This document shows positions 33,817 to 42,370 of a stretch of 64,000 nt of DNA, in pieces; position 1 is the stretch's first letter; every line of letters starts with the position of its first letter. Source of the DNA: Paraburkholderia aspalathi. Its GTDB lineage: Bacteria > Pseudomonadota > Gammaproteobacteria > Burkholderiales > Burkholderiaceae. The stretch lies in assembly GCF_900116445.1 (NCBI RefSeq), contig NZ_FPBH01000023.1, positions 105,267-169,266 on the forward strand, read 5' to 3'. The position numbers were made by a program, and so were the translations under genes. The notes below the pieces were generated by a model. The model was given only the letters and a program-made list of their open reading frames with translations, was not told where the DNA came from and searched no databases.

Positions 33817-34449
33817 TCAGGATTCGATGTCGTACTGGATCGAGAGCTGTCCTTTCTTCTCTTTGATCTTCAGGATCCTGATACGGCCGATCTGTCCAGC
33901 GGAGCTGACATGAGTGCCGCCACAGCCATGCATCGGCTGGTCACCGAAGCACACCGACCTGATGCCATCCTTTTCGGCCAGATGGCGCGGCACATCATCG
34001 GCGATGAGTTGGTTGACGGTCTGCTCCAGGCTCTCGACAGTTAGCGTCTGTGGCGTGTCGCGTGGCTCAAAAACGACTCGTCCTTCACCGGGCCAGTGGT
34101 GACCTTTGTTCGCGTACCACCCCATCTGCTCCACGACGCCGGAAATCAGGTGGCCGGCAGAGTGGAGCCGTGCGTGCAGCATGCGGATCTCAGGCGATAC
34201 TTCAATCAGCGCATCGCCGATGGCGACTTCCTGGTCGGCGATGTGAATCACCTTGTCGCCCTCGTGAATCACGCGCTCGATTCTTACGCCAGCGATAGTC
34301 CCTTGGTCTGAGAGCTGACCTCCACCTTGCGGATGGAACAGGGTCTCGGCCAGCGTCACACGGAACTTGCCATCGTCGGCGGGCGAGCAGTCGAGTACCT
34401 GCGCGTTCATCGTCAGTTCGTCGCTGTCGTAGTATCTGAGTTTCGTCAT
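33817..34449 (-). CDS. Free-standing alanyl-tRNA editing protein (AlaX-like)
   Basis: A 210-residue homologue of the AlaRS editing domain. The zinc ligands are visible: HSAGH (His96, His100) and CGGTH (Cys176, His180), with the N-terminal beta-barrel HPQGGGQLSDQG. AlaX proteins hydrolyse mischarged tRNA-Ala in trans. Their presence in a catabolic operon is unexpected; it suggests that the substrate is an amino acid, or is metabolised to one, that AlaRS or another synthetase can misactivate. It is the first gene after the control region at 34541. Confidence 0.88.
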   Translation of the reverse strand: MTKLRYYDSDELTMNAQVLDCSPADDGKFRVTLAETLFHPQGGGQLSDQGTIAGVRIERVIHEGDKVIHIADQEVAIGDALIEVSPEIRMLHARLHSAGHLISGVVEQMGWYANKGHHWPGEGRVVFEPRDTPQTLTVESLEQTVNQLIADDVPRHLAEKDGIRSVCFGDQPMHGCGGTHVSSAGQIGRIRILKIKEKKGQLSIQYDIES

Positions 34450-34540
34450 TTCGTGTTCCAGGGCGATTCGTACAGTGCGGCCATCAGGAAAGACAACGTA
34501 CTTTCCGCATGACTCAAAGTTAAAGGACGTGCACCTGCCC

Positions 34541-34557
34541 CGCTTGTAAAAAGTTGA
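34541..34557. promoter_or_regulatory. Shared 17-nt motif upstream of the alaX operon
   Basis: CGCTTGTAAAAAGTTGA lies ~92 nt upstream of the alaX start; the same motif with one change sits at 36638. A second CGCTTGT follows at 34569-34575. The pair of identical sites in front of both minus-strand transcription units suggests that the AraC-type regulator encoded between them binds here. Confidence 0.5.
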
Positions 34558-34709
34558 GGGTTTTCGCTTGTGGGGTTCAGTCGTCCGCGGGACGCGCAGC
34601 GTGACGTTAGTGGCGCGTCAATGTTGTGTTGACGCAGCTTCGTCCGAGTGGTGCGGGAGTGATGGAGGGTGCGGCGCTTGGGCTGCGCGGTCTGCCGCGA
34701 TCGGGTCTG

Positions 34710-35522
34710 TCAATACTTCGACGGCGATACACCAAAGGCTTGCCGGAACGCGCGACTGAAGTGGCTATGATCGTAAAAGCCGACTTCGTTAGCCACCCGC
34801 GACAGACCGTGGTCAGTGTGACTCAGCAAAGAGCACGCGCGCTCCAGCCTCAGTCGTACGACCCAGGCGTGTGGCGTCATGCCGACTGTTTGCTTGAAAA
34901 GCTTGAGGAAATGGAAGCGCTCGAGATTGCAGAGGGCCGCAAGCTCTTCGAGCGTGATTTTTTCGGCCAGGTGGACATCGCAATACTCTTTGATGCGCCG
35001 CCACTGTACTGAGGTGAGTGTGCCTTTGACAAACTGCGGTTTGACCATGCGTGTCTGGACGAACAGGCGGTCAAGCAATGTCAGCCATTCGGACTGTTCT
35101 GCCAAGGGCTCGGAACCCGCCCGAGCCGCTCGCAGTGCATCGTGCAATCGCGAAAGATGACCGGCAAGCGACGAATCCTGAAGGACCGCTCCGCCCAGTG
35201 CAGGGAAACGATTCTGCGCCGAGATCTCCTCACCGAGTCCGTTCAGTAACTCGGGTGAGAGGCGAAATGTCTTGAGTGTATACGACTCGTCCCCAGCGCT
35301 GTTGCCGTCATGTACTTCGCCGGGTGGCATTAACTGGATGCTGCCCGGCGTCAGTAGCAGCGTTTCGCCATGGAATCCCTGCCGCTGAACACCTTCGGTC
35401 ACCAGCGCGATGTGGTAATCCAGATGGTAGTGCCGATCGAAGCGGAATTCGGAGAAGCGCGCCTCGCTCAGCACGAGACCTGGAATCTCCTTGCTGCGTT
35501 TGTACTCGACGCGATCCTTCAT
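34710..35522 (-). CDS. AraC-family transcriptional regulator
   Basis: A 270-residue regulator: N-terminal cupin with FDRHYHLDYHIALVTEGVQR and PGSIQLMPPGEVHDGNSAGD, and C-terminal double HTH (ITLEELAALCNLERFHFLKL FKQTVGM..., FYDHSHFSRAFRQAFGVSP). The start at 35522 is chosen because GCAGGAGG precedes it; longer starts have no ribosome-binding site. It sits between the oxidoreductase gene at 35545 and the alaX gene and probably controls both through the shared 17-nt motif. Confidence 0.9.
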   Translation of the reverse strand: MKDRVEYKRSKEIPGLVLSEARFSEFRFDRHYHLDYHIALVTEGVQRQGFHGETLLLTPGSIQLMPPGEVHDGNSAGDESYTLKTFRLSPELLNGLGEEISAQNRFPALGGAVLQDSSLAGHLSRLHDALRAARAGSEPLAEQSEWLTLLDRLFVQTRMVKPQFVKGTLTSVQWRRIKEYCDVHLAEKITLEELAALCNLERFHFLKLFKQTVGMTPHAWVVRLRLERACSLLSHTDHGLSRVANEVGFYDHSHFSRAFRQAFGVSPSKY

Positions 35523-35544
35523 CAGGGCCTCCTGCGGTGTTCGC

Positions 35545-36528
35545 CTATCTGCGCGTATCGACGAGGATCTTGGCAGTCGCGCCCGACTCGACACGTTCGT
35601 GGGCCTTCGCGATTTCCGACAAAGGAAAAACCTCGACCTGAGGATGTTGCAGCGCCCCGCGTTCCAGCAACGGGGTGAGCACATCGATGGCGGCTTTCCT
35701 TACCTCAACGGGCAATTTATACACGATAAAGAATCGCAGATTCGCGAAGCCAACAATCATCGATCTGAAGGGGACCTCGATCAATGCAGCCCCCGAACCA
35801 TAGATGATCACGTCACCGCCAAACTTCAGCAGCTCGCCATATTTGCCGGCATTGGCTGCTGCGTCGACTTCGATGATGGCGTCCACACCTTTGCCCGCGG
35901 TGATCTCGCGTACCGAAGCCACCACGTCCTGCTCGTTGCGATTGATGACCCACTCGGCACCCAGACGGGAAGCGAGCTCGCACTTCTCCCGGCTGCCAGC
36001 CACGCCAATCACTCTGGCGCCCGAGAGCGCGGCCAATTGCACGGCGTAGCCGCCTACCGCGCCCGTGGCGCCGTAGACAAGAACCGTCTTGCCGAGAAGT
36101 TCTCCGCAAACATGCACCGCGTACCAGGCCGTCAGAAGCGGAATCCCGAGTGAAGCGCCGGTCTCGGTCGACACATTGTCGGGGAGCCGCGCAACCTGGC
36201 TTTCGGGCAACGCGATCAGTTCGGATGCAGTACCGAATGGCCGCTGCCACTGGCCGTTGATCGTCCAGACTCGTTGTCCGATCCACTGTTTCGACACGCC
36301 TTCCCCAACCGCCTCGACGACGCCGGCTCCATCGCTGTGCGGAATAACGCGCTGAAAATCCATGGCGGGGCTGGTAAGGCCCGAGCGCGATTTAACGTCC
36401 GAAGGGTTCACGCCGGAGTGTGCGATGCGCACCAGGACTTCGCCCGCTTCAGGGGCCGGATCAGGCTGCTCGTCAACCACCAGAACGTCTCTAGCGGAGC
36501 CTTTTGAGGCATAGTGTGCGGCCTTCAT
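35545..36528 (-). CDS. NADPH:quinone oxidoreductase-like MDR protein
   Basis: A 327-residue medium-chain dehydrogenase/reductase without structural zinc motif: IAHSGVNPSDVKSRSG, HSDGAGVVEAVGEGV, cofactor motif VYGATGAVGGYAVQLAALSG and GVAGSREKCELASRLGAEWV. It is the QOR/enoyl-reductase type. The start at 36528 has TGGAGGTT upstream. It overlaps the control of the AraC gene (22-nt gap) and may reduce an unsaturated intermediate in the same pathway. Confidence 0.85.
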   Translation of the reverse strand: MKAAHYASKGSARDVLVVDEQPDPAPEAGEVLVRIAHSGVNPSDVKSRSGLTSPAMDFQRVIPHSDGAGVVEAVGEGVSKQWIGQRVWTINGQWQRPFGTASELIALPESQVARLPDNVSTETGASLGIPLLTAWYAVHVCGELLGKTVLVYGATGAVGGYAVQLAALSGARVIGVAGSREKCELASRLGAEWVINRNEQDVVASVREITAGKGVDAIIEVDAAANAGKYGELLKFGGDVIIYGSGAALIEVPFRSMIVGFANLRFFIVYKLPVEVRKAAIDVLTPLLERGALQHPQVEVFPLSEIAKAHERVESGATAKILVDTRR

Positions 36529-36637
36529 GTCTTGCAACCTCCAGACTGGTTTAGTGAAGAGCGCCCGCAAACCGGCGTGTCCCAGCCGAGCTTTTCAGCG
36601 CAATGTGACCAATACTCTGATCCATTCCATCCGAACG

Positions 36638-36654
36638 CGCTTGTAAAAAATTGA
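36638..36654. promoter_or_regulatory. Second copy of the shared 17-nt motif
   Basis: CGCTTGTAAAAAATTGA differs at one base from the copy at 34541 and lies ~110 nt upstream of the quinone oxidoreductase start. It supports a shared operator for the AraC-type regulator. Confidence 0.45.
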
Positions 36655-36759
36655 CTATACACACCGACGGGGCAGGAGATAGAGCCGATTCGATCGTCAT
36701 ATCGGGTAGAGTCGCGAATATTTCCTTACGACCTTACCACTTGCGTTCGAACCTTCGCG

Positions 36760-37458
36760 ATGTCTTCAATCGAACCTGTTCTCCTGCCGCATGACGGCCC
36801 GTCCGACGTTTCGTTGTGGCGGGTCGATTTCGCTTTCGACGCATCGTTGGAGGATGCCGCCTTCGCCGTACTCAGCGACGACGAACGCGCGCGAGCCGGC
36901 AAATTTCACCGCCATGAAGATGCGCTGCGTTTCGCTTCCGTGCGTGTGGTGCTGCGGGAGCAACTCGCGCGGCATCTCGGCATTGCGGCACACGCTGTCC
37001 GATTCACGCTAGACGAAAACCATCGCCCGCATCTAGCCGATTCCAACACACTCGATTTCAACGTATCGCATGCAGGCTCGCATGGGCTCATCGCGATGTC
37101 GCCTAAGCGGCGTGTCGGTGTTGATATCGAACATCGCAGCGACAGCTTCGATTGGCATTCGATCGCGACATTGACGCTCGATGCGAGCGAAGCGGCGTGG
37201 ATCGACAACCTCGACGTGGAAGAGCAGCGCGCTGCGTTTTACGACGCATGGGTCGCCAAAGAAGCGCTCGTCAAAACGACGGGCGTGGGCATCACGCGTG
37301 GCTTGCAGCATCTGACAGTGCTGCCGCGTGACAGCGCCGAGGTGACGCTACGCAATGAGATTCCGGATGACATGCGCGAGATCGCCGCGCGCTGGATCGA
37401 AGCGCCTGAAGCCTATGCAGCATGTGTGGCGTGGTCGACGAAAACGTTCACCCGCTAA
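36760..37458 (+). CDS. Sfp-type 4'-phosphopantetheinyl transferase
   Basis: A 232-residue enzyme that loads phosphopantetheine onto carrier proteins. The metal and CoA motifs are intact: RRVGVDIEH (121-124 VDIE) and WVAKEALVKTTG (164-175), with RFASVRVVLREQLARHLG earlier. No NRPS, PKS or carrier protein lies in the window; its partner system is elsewhere. It converges on a degenerate paralogue at 37455, with which it shares the last 4 nt. Confidence 0.9.
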   Translation: MSSIEPVLLPHDGPSDVSLWRVDFAFDASLEDAAFAVLSDDERARAGKFHRHEDALRFASVRVVLREQLARHLGIAAHAVRFTLDENHRPHLADSNTLDFNVSHAGSHGLIAMSPKRRVGVDIEHRSDSFDWHSIATLTLDASEAAWIDNLDVEEQRAAFYDAWVAKEALVKTTGVGITRGLQHLTVLPRDSAEVTLRNEIPDDMREIAARWIEAPEAYAACVAWSTKTFTR

Positions 37459-38300
37459 ACTTTTCGTTCGCCAAACACCAACGCCTTCGGCCATCCAACC
37501 GCATGCACCTGCGTGACCGGCTGGGCGATTGCAACCGCTGCGCGAATCTTGCCCGACATCGGCAGATCGAGCACATGCCAGCGGCCATGTTCGGCAAGAT
37601 CGAACGCACAGGATGCGGTGTTGCTCGAGAGCAGATCCAGATCGACATCGACAGGCGCATAGCGCAACGCATTGCACAAGCTGCCGTAACGCGCGCGTTG
37701 ACGTGAGTTTTCCTGAGCCTCGTCAAGCGCAGCGCCCGGCGAGGGGACGACGACGCTAAGGCCTAGTGTTGTCGACGCAATGCCGATCACGATCCAGATG
37801 CCGGCGTACGCGATATCGATTGTGATGCCGCGGCCGTCATGCGGATGTCGCGTGCGCAGTTTCTCGTTGCCGTCGTCCTGCAGATCGACCGCATGCGGCT
37901 CGCAGTCGAACAGATTCGCGACGATCCAGCGCGTTACCACGCGTGCGCTGATAAAGCGTTTGCGTAGCGCCGAGTTCGGGTGAAGCTTTGCGCGTTCGCG
38001 CTCTCCCTTCGAAATCCACGTTTCGCCTTCCTGCACCGGTACCGGCAGCCATTCGCAGCGGAATCGCCACAGATGCAATTCACCCGCGCGTAGCGCGGCG
38101 ACGCGCTGCGGATAGTGGCGCGTTAGCGGATGCGAGACGAATTGCGGCGCGGCCGCGCTGACGATCGCGTGTGCGGTTCGAGCAGGTTGAACCAGTGAAG
38201 CAGGGTGATCGGCTTGCAACGTATTAGCGCTATTCGTCGCCTGCGAGTCGATGCTGTCACGCACACGCGAGGGCGCGAGATAAGCGAGTTCCGACGGCAT
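37455..38300 (-). CDS. Degenerate PPTase-like protein
   Basis: A 281-residue protein with the Sfp layout (RAGELHLWRFRCEWLPVP, SKGERERAKLHPNSALRKRF ISARVVTRWIVANLF) but without the catalytic motifs: the VDIE position reads LGLSVVVPS and no WxxKEAxxK occurs. A serine/Ala-rich N-terminal stretch (1-60) precedes it. It begins with GAGGA upstream and follows the gene at 38313 by 12 nt. It could be a regulatory or decoy paralogue of the working enzyme on the opposite strand. The intact reading frame argues against simple decay. Confidence 0.75.
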   Translation of the reverse strand: MPSELAYLAPSRVRDSIDSQATNSANTLQADHPASLVQPARTAHAIVSAAAPQFVSHPLTRHYPQRVAALRAGELHLWRFRCEWLPVPVQEGETWISKGERERAKLHPNSALRKRFISARVVTRWIVANLFDCEPHAVDLQDDGNEKLRTRHPHDGRGITIDIAYAGIWIVIGIASTTLGLSVVVPSPGAALDEAQENSRQRARYGSLCNALRYAPVDVDLDLLSSNTASCAFDLAEHGRWHVLDLPMSGKIRAAVAIAQPVTQVHAVGWPKALVFGERKV

Positions 38301-38312
38301 ACGCTCGGGTCC

Positions 38313-38792
38313 TCAATGCATATAGGTGACGCGGCGCGCTTGCACGTCGAGTTCGACACCGGCGTCGAGCAGATCGATGGCGAACCAGCGGATCAGCTTC
38401 AACACGCCACTCACGGCCGGCGCCGGCAGCCATTCGCTCAGCATGCGCAACGCAGCGCCGCTGTGCGTCTTTTGCAGCAGCGCGATGGTTTGCAGGATCA
38501 CGGCTTCGTCCTTGCCGAGATCGCTGGCGCAGCGGCATCGCATGTCGAGCGGACGATAGGACACGTGCATCAGCGAACGCATCAGCAGATCGAAATGTTC
38601 AATGCCGTCTTGCCGCAAGCCCACGCCGATCAGGATGTCGCGCCAATGCACTCCGCCGCGCACGGTTTCACATGCCGGCCGCAGCCAGGTGCGCACGGCG
38701 CTGAGGACCGTGCGATCGGGCGCGTCGGTGGAATCCGTGGCGTGATCGTCGACCAGTTCGGGACGGCTGCTGTATTGAGAGCGGAAGTTCAT
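38313..38792 (-). CDS. Hypothetical protein
   Basis: A 159-residue protein with no recognisable domain. It is mainly helical in the middle (LSAVRTWLRPACETVRGG, EHFDLLMRSLMHVSYRPLD, ILQTIALLQKTHSGAALRML), with a Cys pair in MRCRCASDLGKDE. The start at 38792 is supported by AGGAGCC; longer upstream frames lack a site. It shares an operon with the degenerate PPTase. Confidence 0.65.
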   Translation of the reverse strand: MNFRSQYSSRPELVDDHATDSTDAPDRTVLSAVRTWLRPACETVRGGVHWRDILIGVGLRQDGIEHFDLLMRSLMHVSYRPLDMRCRCASDLGKDEAVILQTIALLQKTHSGAALRMLSEWLPAPAVSGVLKLIRWFAIDLLDAGVELDVQARRVTYMH

Positions 38793-38919
38793 CGAGGCTC
38801 CTGAATGGACACGGTCCAATGAGTCGCGCCGGCCTGATCGGAGGAGGCCACGTCGCAGGCCAGCGCTTGTCGCTCGCGACGGATAGGCGGTGACGCAGTG
38901 CTTGCGCCAGATGCTTGCT

Positions 38920-39585
38920 TCAATTTTTAGCCGGCTGCGGCGGCAGCCATTCGCGCACGTGGTCGCTGCGGGCCGGACGTGCCGTTGCTTGGCCGGCGTT
39001 CTTTGGCGTGCCGACAAAGAGGAAGCCGAGCAATCGCTCATTCGGCGCGAAACCCAGCGCGTCGTGCAATTGCGGCTCATAGCTGTCGGCGCCCGTAGCC
39101 CAGAAGCCGCCGTAGCCGAGCGCGTGGATCGCATTCAGCATGTTCATCGTCGCCGCGCCGACCGCCAGCAATTGCTCGGTCTCGGGCACGGTCGATTGAG
39201 ACGAGATTGCCGCGCCGAGCGCGATCACGATCGGCGCCGCGTAGGCCTTCTGCCGCCGATGCGCATGCGCGGAGCGCGGCTCGCCCGGCGAACGGGCACA
39301 GGCGAGGTCGACCAGCACGTCGCCGAGCGGGCCGCGTGCGTCGCCGCGGATCGTGACGAAGCGCCACGGCCGCAAATTGCCGTGATCGGGCGCGCGCAAG
39401 GCGGCATCGAAGATCAGATCGAGCTCGGCGTCGGCCGGGGCCGGCTCGGTGAGCGGCCAGTGGGACTGGCGCGACAGCAGCACTTCAAGCGCGGCCGCTG
39501 CCTTCGACCCAGCGGCGGTGTCAGGCGTCGCGGTGGCTGTGCGTTTGCTTTCGGTTTCGGGGCGGCTGAGGTCGGCGGTGATCAT
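38920..39585 (-). CDS. Nitroreductase-family protein (YdjA-like)
   Basis: A ~221-residue FMN-dependent nitroreductase: LLSRQSHWPLTEPAPADAEL, APDHGNLRPWRFVTIRGDA, VGAATMNMLNAIHALGYGGF WATG, GFLFVGTPK. The family reduces nitro groups and quinones. The start is uncertain: an ATG at 39585 is used here because it begins near the family N-terminus, but one at 39657 is also open. A Fur-like box lies ~53 nt upstream. It leads the minus-strand operon toward the degenerate PPTase. Confidence 0.8.
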   Translation of the reverse strand: MITADLSRPETESKRTATATPDTAAGSKAAAALEVLLSRQSHWPLTEPAPADAELDLIFDAALRAPDHGNLRPWRFVTIRGDARGPLGDVLVDLACARSPGEPRSAHAHRRQKAYAAPIVIALGAAISSQSTVPETEQLLAVGAATMNMLNAIHALGYGGFWATGADSYEPQLHDALGFAPNERLLGFLFVGTPKNAGQATARPARSDHVREWLPPQPAKN

Positions 39586-39637
39586 GATTTCGGCATTCGT
39601 CTGATGGCATGGACTGAATGATGGGCCAATTTCATCG

Positions 39638-39660
39638 TAAATGCAAATCATTCGCATTTA
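39638..39660. promoter_or_regulatory. Candidate Fur box
   Basis: TAAATGC-AAATCATTC-GCATTTA is a perfect inverted repeat of 7-nt arms around an AATCATT core, resembling proteobacterial Fur sites. It lies upstream of the nitroreductase gene, so iron may regulate this operon. It is also within 200 nt of the MFS start at 39844. Confidence 0.45.
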
Positions 39661-39843
39661 GAAAATGAATTGGACAGGGCTTTGAACCGAGGCTTGGTAC
39701 TGGCTGCGCCCGGCCAGAAGGCCTTGCAGCCAAGCGTTGGGCGTCTGATCCGCAACTAACCGTCAGCCGAACGGAGCGCCCCCAGATATGATGGCGAAAT
39801 GCCGCAGCAAGCCTGCCGCATCCTTGTCTACCCACGCTAGCCA

Positions 39844-41079
39844 ATGTCAACAAAATCTCTCGACGCCGCATCGACCGCCACGCCCACCGAAGCGGCGCAG
39901 CGCCTCCCCACCTTGATGCTGGCCGCCGGCCTGTCCTTAGGCAGCGCGATCGCGCTGGGCCTCGCGCGCTTCGCTTACGCGTTGCTGTTGCCGTCGATGA
40001 AACTCGACCTCGGCTGGAGCTTTGCTCAAGCCGGCGCGATGAATACCGCCAACGCGCTGGGCTATCTGCTGGGCGCGCTGGCTTATCCGCGGCTCGCACG
40101 CCGCTGGTCGGCCGGTGTATTGTTCGGCGCGGGCTGCGTGGCCACTGCGCTGCTCATGGCCATCAGCGGTTTGCTGGACGACACGCATTCGCTACTCGTG
40201 CTGCGCGTGATCACCGGCGTGAGCAGTGCGGCGGTTTTCGTCAGCGGCGGCGTGCTGGCGGCGCGACTGGCGTCGGCGAGACCGCACGATGCAGGGCTTG
40301 TGCTCGGCCTGTATTACGGCGGGACGGGGTGGGGCATCGTCGCTTCATCGGTGCTGGTGCCATTGACGATTTTCAACGTCGTGCATGGCTGGCAGTTTGC
40401 GTGGTTCGCACTGGCCGTTGCGTGCGCGGCGTTCTCCGCGATTGCCATCGGCGCCGCTAGAAAAATCGAAAGCGTGCACACAACCCGGTCCTCGACCGCG
40501 GATGCTTCCGATACCGCCGACGCGCCACGCTGGCCGCGTTTCAGCCCCGCACTGGCGGGCTATGGACTGTTCGGCGTCGGCTATATCGGCTACATGACGT
40601 TCATCGTCGCACTGCTGCGCAACGCGGGCATGAGCGCGGCGGTGGTGACGGGCTTCTACCTGTTGCTTGGCGTGGCGACGGTCGTGTCGGCACGCTTGTG
40701 GTCCAGTCTGCTCGACCGCATGCGCGGCGGTCACGCGCTCGCCATACTCAACGCGTTGCTCGCCGTGGCGACGCTGTTGCCCGCGTTGTTCACGCAACCG
40801 TGGGTCGCGTTTGTCTCCGGCGTGCTGTTCGGCGCGACGTTTCTCTCGGCCGTTGCATCGACCACGGCTTTCGTGCGCCACAATCTGCCGGCGAGCCACT
40901 GGGGCAAGGGCATTAGCGCATTCACGATCGTGTTCGCGTTCGGACAGATCGTCGGGCCGATGATTATCGGCTGGGTCTCGGATGGCGCGGGTCTCGCCCG
41001 TGGGCTGGTCTATTCCGCCTTGCTGCTCGCAGCCGGCGCGCTGCTGGCGGCTTGCCAGAAGCCGTTACGCAGAGCCTGA
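39844..41079 (+). CDS. MFS transporter (YbfB-like)
   Basis: A 411-residue membrane protein with 12 segments, starting GLSLGSAIALGLARFAYALL, with PSMKLDLGWSFAQAGAMNTA, GALAYPRLARRWSAG and YYGGTGWGIVASSVL. The pattern is that of the YbfB/YjiJ family of MFS transporters, whose substrates are unknown. It stands alone; the downstream hydroxy-acid oxidase is 87 nt away. Confidence 0.85.
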   Translation: MSTKSLDAASTATPTEAAQRLPTLMLAAGLSLGSAIALGLARFAYALLLPSMKLDLGWSFAQAGAMNTANALGYLLGALAYPRLARRWSAGVLFGAGCVATALLMAISGLLDDTHSLLVLRVITGVSSAAVFVSGGVLAARLASARPHDAGLVLGLYYGGTGWGIVASSVLVPLTIFNVVHGWQFAWFALAVACAAFSAIAIGAARKIESVHTTRSSTADASDTADAPRWPRFSPALAGYGLFGVGYIGYMTFIVALLRNAGMSAAVVTGFYLLLGVATVVSARLWSSLLDRMRGGHALAILNALLAVATLLPALFTQPWVAFVSGVLFGATFLSAVASTTAFVRHNLPASHWGKGISAFTIVFAFGQIVGPMIIGWVSDGAGLARGLVYSALLLAAGALLAACQKPLRRA

Positions 41080-41166
41080 CTGAATGATCCCCAGGTATTC
41101 CCGGAGTACCGGACGACTGTCTTAAGCACGTACACTCATCGCTTGTTCCCTGCGCTGAGAGAAACC

Positions 41167-42315
41167 GTGCCTGTCATCACCTGCATAGAAGATTTACGCG
41201 TGCTTGCCGAGCGGCGTGTGCCGCGCATGTTCTACGACTACGCCGACAGCGGCTCGTGGACCGAAAGTACCTACCGTGCCAATGAAAGCGACTTCCAACG
41301 CCTGAAGTTGCGCCAGCGTGTGGCGGTGAACATGGCGGGCCGCAGCACGCGCACGGAAATGATCGGTCAGACGGCCGCCATGCCCGTGGCGCTCGCACCG
41401 ACGGGGTTGACCGGCATGCAGCATGCCGACGGTGAAATCCTGGCGGCGCGCGCGGCGGAGAAGTTTGGCGTGCCGTTCACTTTGTCGACGATGAGCATCT
41501 GCTCGATCGAGGACGTGGCCGCCCAGACCACTCAACCGTTCTGGTTCCAGCTTTACATGATGCGCGACCGCGATTTCATCATGCGGCTGATCGAGCGCGC
41601 TCGCGCGGCACGGTGCAGCGCCTTGATGCTGACCCTGGACCTGCAGATCCTCGGCCAACGCCACAAGGACATCAAGAATGGGTTGTCGGCGCCGCCCAAA
41701 TTGACCCCGGCGAACCTTATCAATCTCGCGACCAAACCGCGCTGGTGCCTCGGCATGCTCGGCACCAAGCGGCGCACCTTCGGCAACATCGTCGGTCATG
41801 CGAAGGGCGTGGGTGATCTGTCGTCCCTGAGCTCGTGGACCGCGGAGCAGTTCGATCCGGCGCTGAGCTGGGCAGACGTCGAGTGGGTCAAGGAGATGTG
41901 GGGCGGCAAGCTCATTCTGAAAGGCATCATGGATGCAGAAGATGCGCGCCTTGCCGCCAACAGCGGCGCTGACGCGTTGATCGTCTCCAACCATGGCGGC
42001 CGGCAACTCGACGGCGCGCCTTCTTCGATCTCGGCGCTTCCCGAGATCGCACGCGAGGTCGGTTCGCGCATTGAAGTGTGGATGGACGGCGGCATTCGCA
42101 GCGGACAGGACGTGCTGAAGGCCGTTGCGCTCGGTGCGAAAGGCACGCTGATCGGCCGCAGCTTTCTCTATGGGCTGGGCGCAATGGGCGAGGAGGGTGT
42201 CACCAAGTGCCTGCAGATCATCCAGAAGGAACTGGACATCACCATGGCCTTTTGCGGCCACACTGACGTCCGTCAGGTGGACGAGCGGATCCTGCTGCCT
42301 GACAGGCGGTGGTGA
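41167..42315 (+). CDS. FMN-dependent alpha-hydroxy-acid oxidase (LldD-like)
   Basis: A 382-residue TIM-barrel flavoprotein: MFYDYADSGSWTESTYRANE, VALAPTGLTGMQHADGEILA, QLYMMRDRDFIMRLIERARA, catalytic His and Arg in SNHGGRQLDGAPSSISALPE, and VWMDGGIRSGQDVLKAVALGA. The family oxidises L-lactate, glycolate or mandelate. The start is a GTG at 41167 (MPVITCIEDL) after GAGAGAAACC; the frame also opens at a TTG upstream without better signal. Substrate is not determined by sequence; lactate or a longer 2-hydroxy acid is likely. Confidence 0.88.
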   Translation: MPVITCIEDLRVLAERRVPRMFYDYADSGSWTESTYRANESDFQRLKLRQRVAVNMAGRSTRTEMIGQTAAMPVALAPTGLTGMQHADGEILAARAAEKFGVPFTLSTMSICSIEDVAAQTTQPFWFQLYMMRDRDFIMRLIERARAARCSALMLTLDLQILGQRHKDIKNGLSAPPKLTPANLINLATKPRWCLGMLGTKRRTFGNIVGHAKGVGDLSSLSSWTAEQFDPALSWADVEWVKEMWGGKLILKGIMDAEDARLAANSGADALIVSNHGGRQLDGAPSSISALPEIAREVGSRIEVWMDGGIRSGQDVLKAVALGAKGTLIGRSFLYGLGAMGEEGVTKCLQIIQKELDITMAFCGHTDVRQVDERILLPDRRW

Positions 42316-42370
42316 TAGACGCCAGGCGCGACGCCTGGCGTCTCGAGGTTGATGCCGTTCAGCCAGATGT

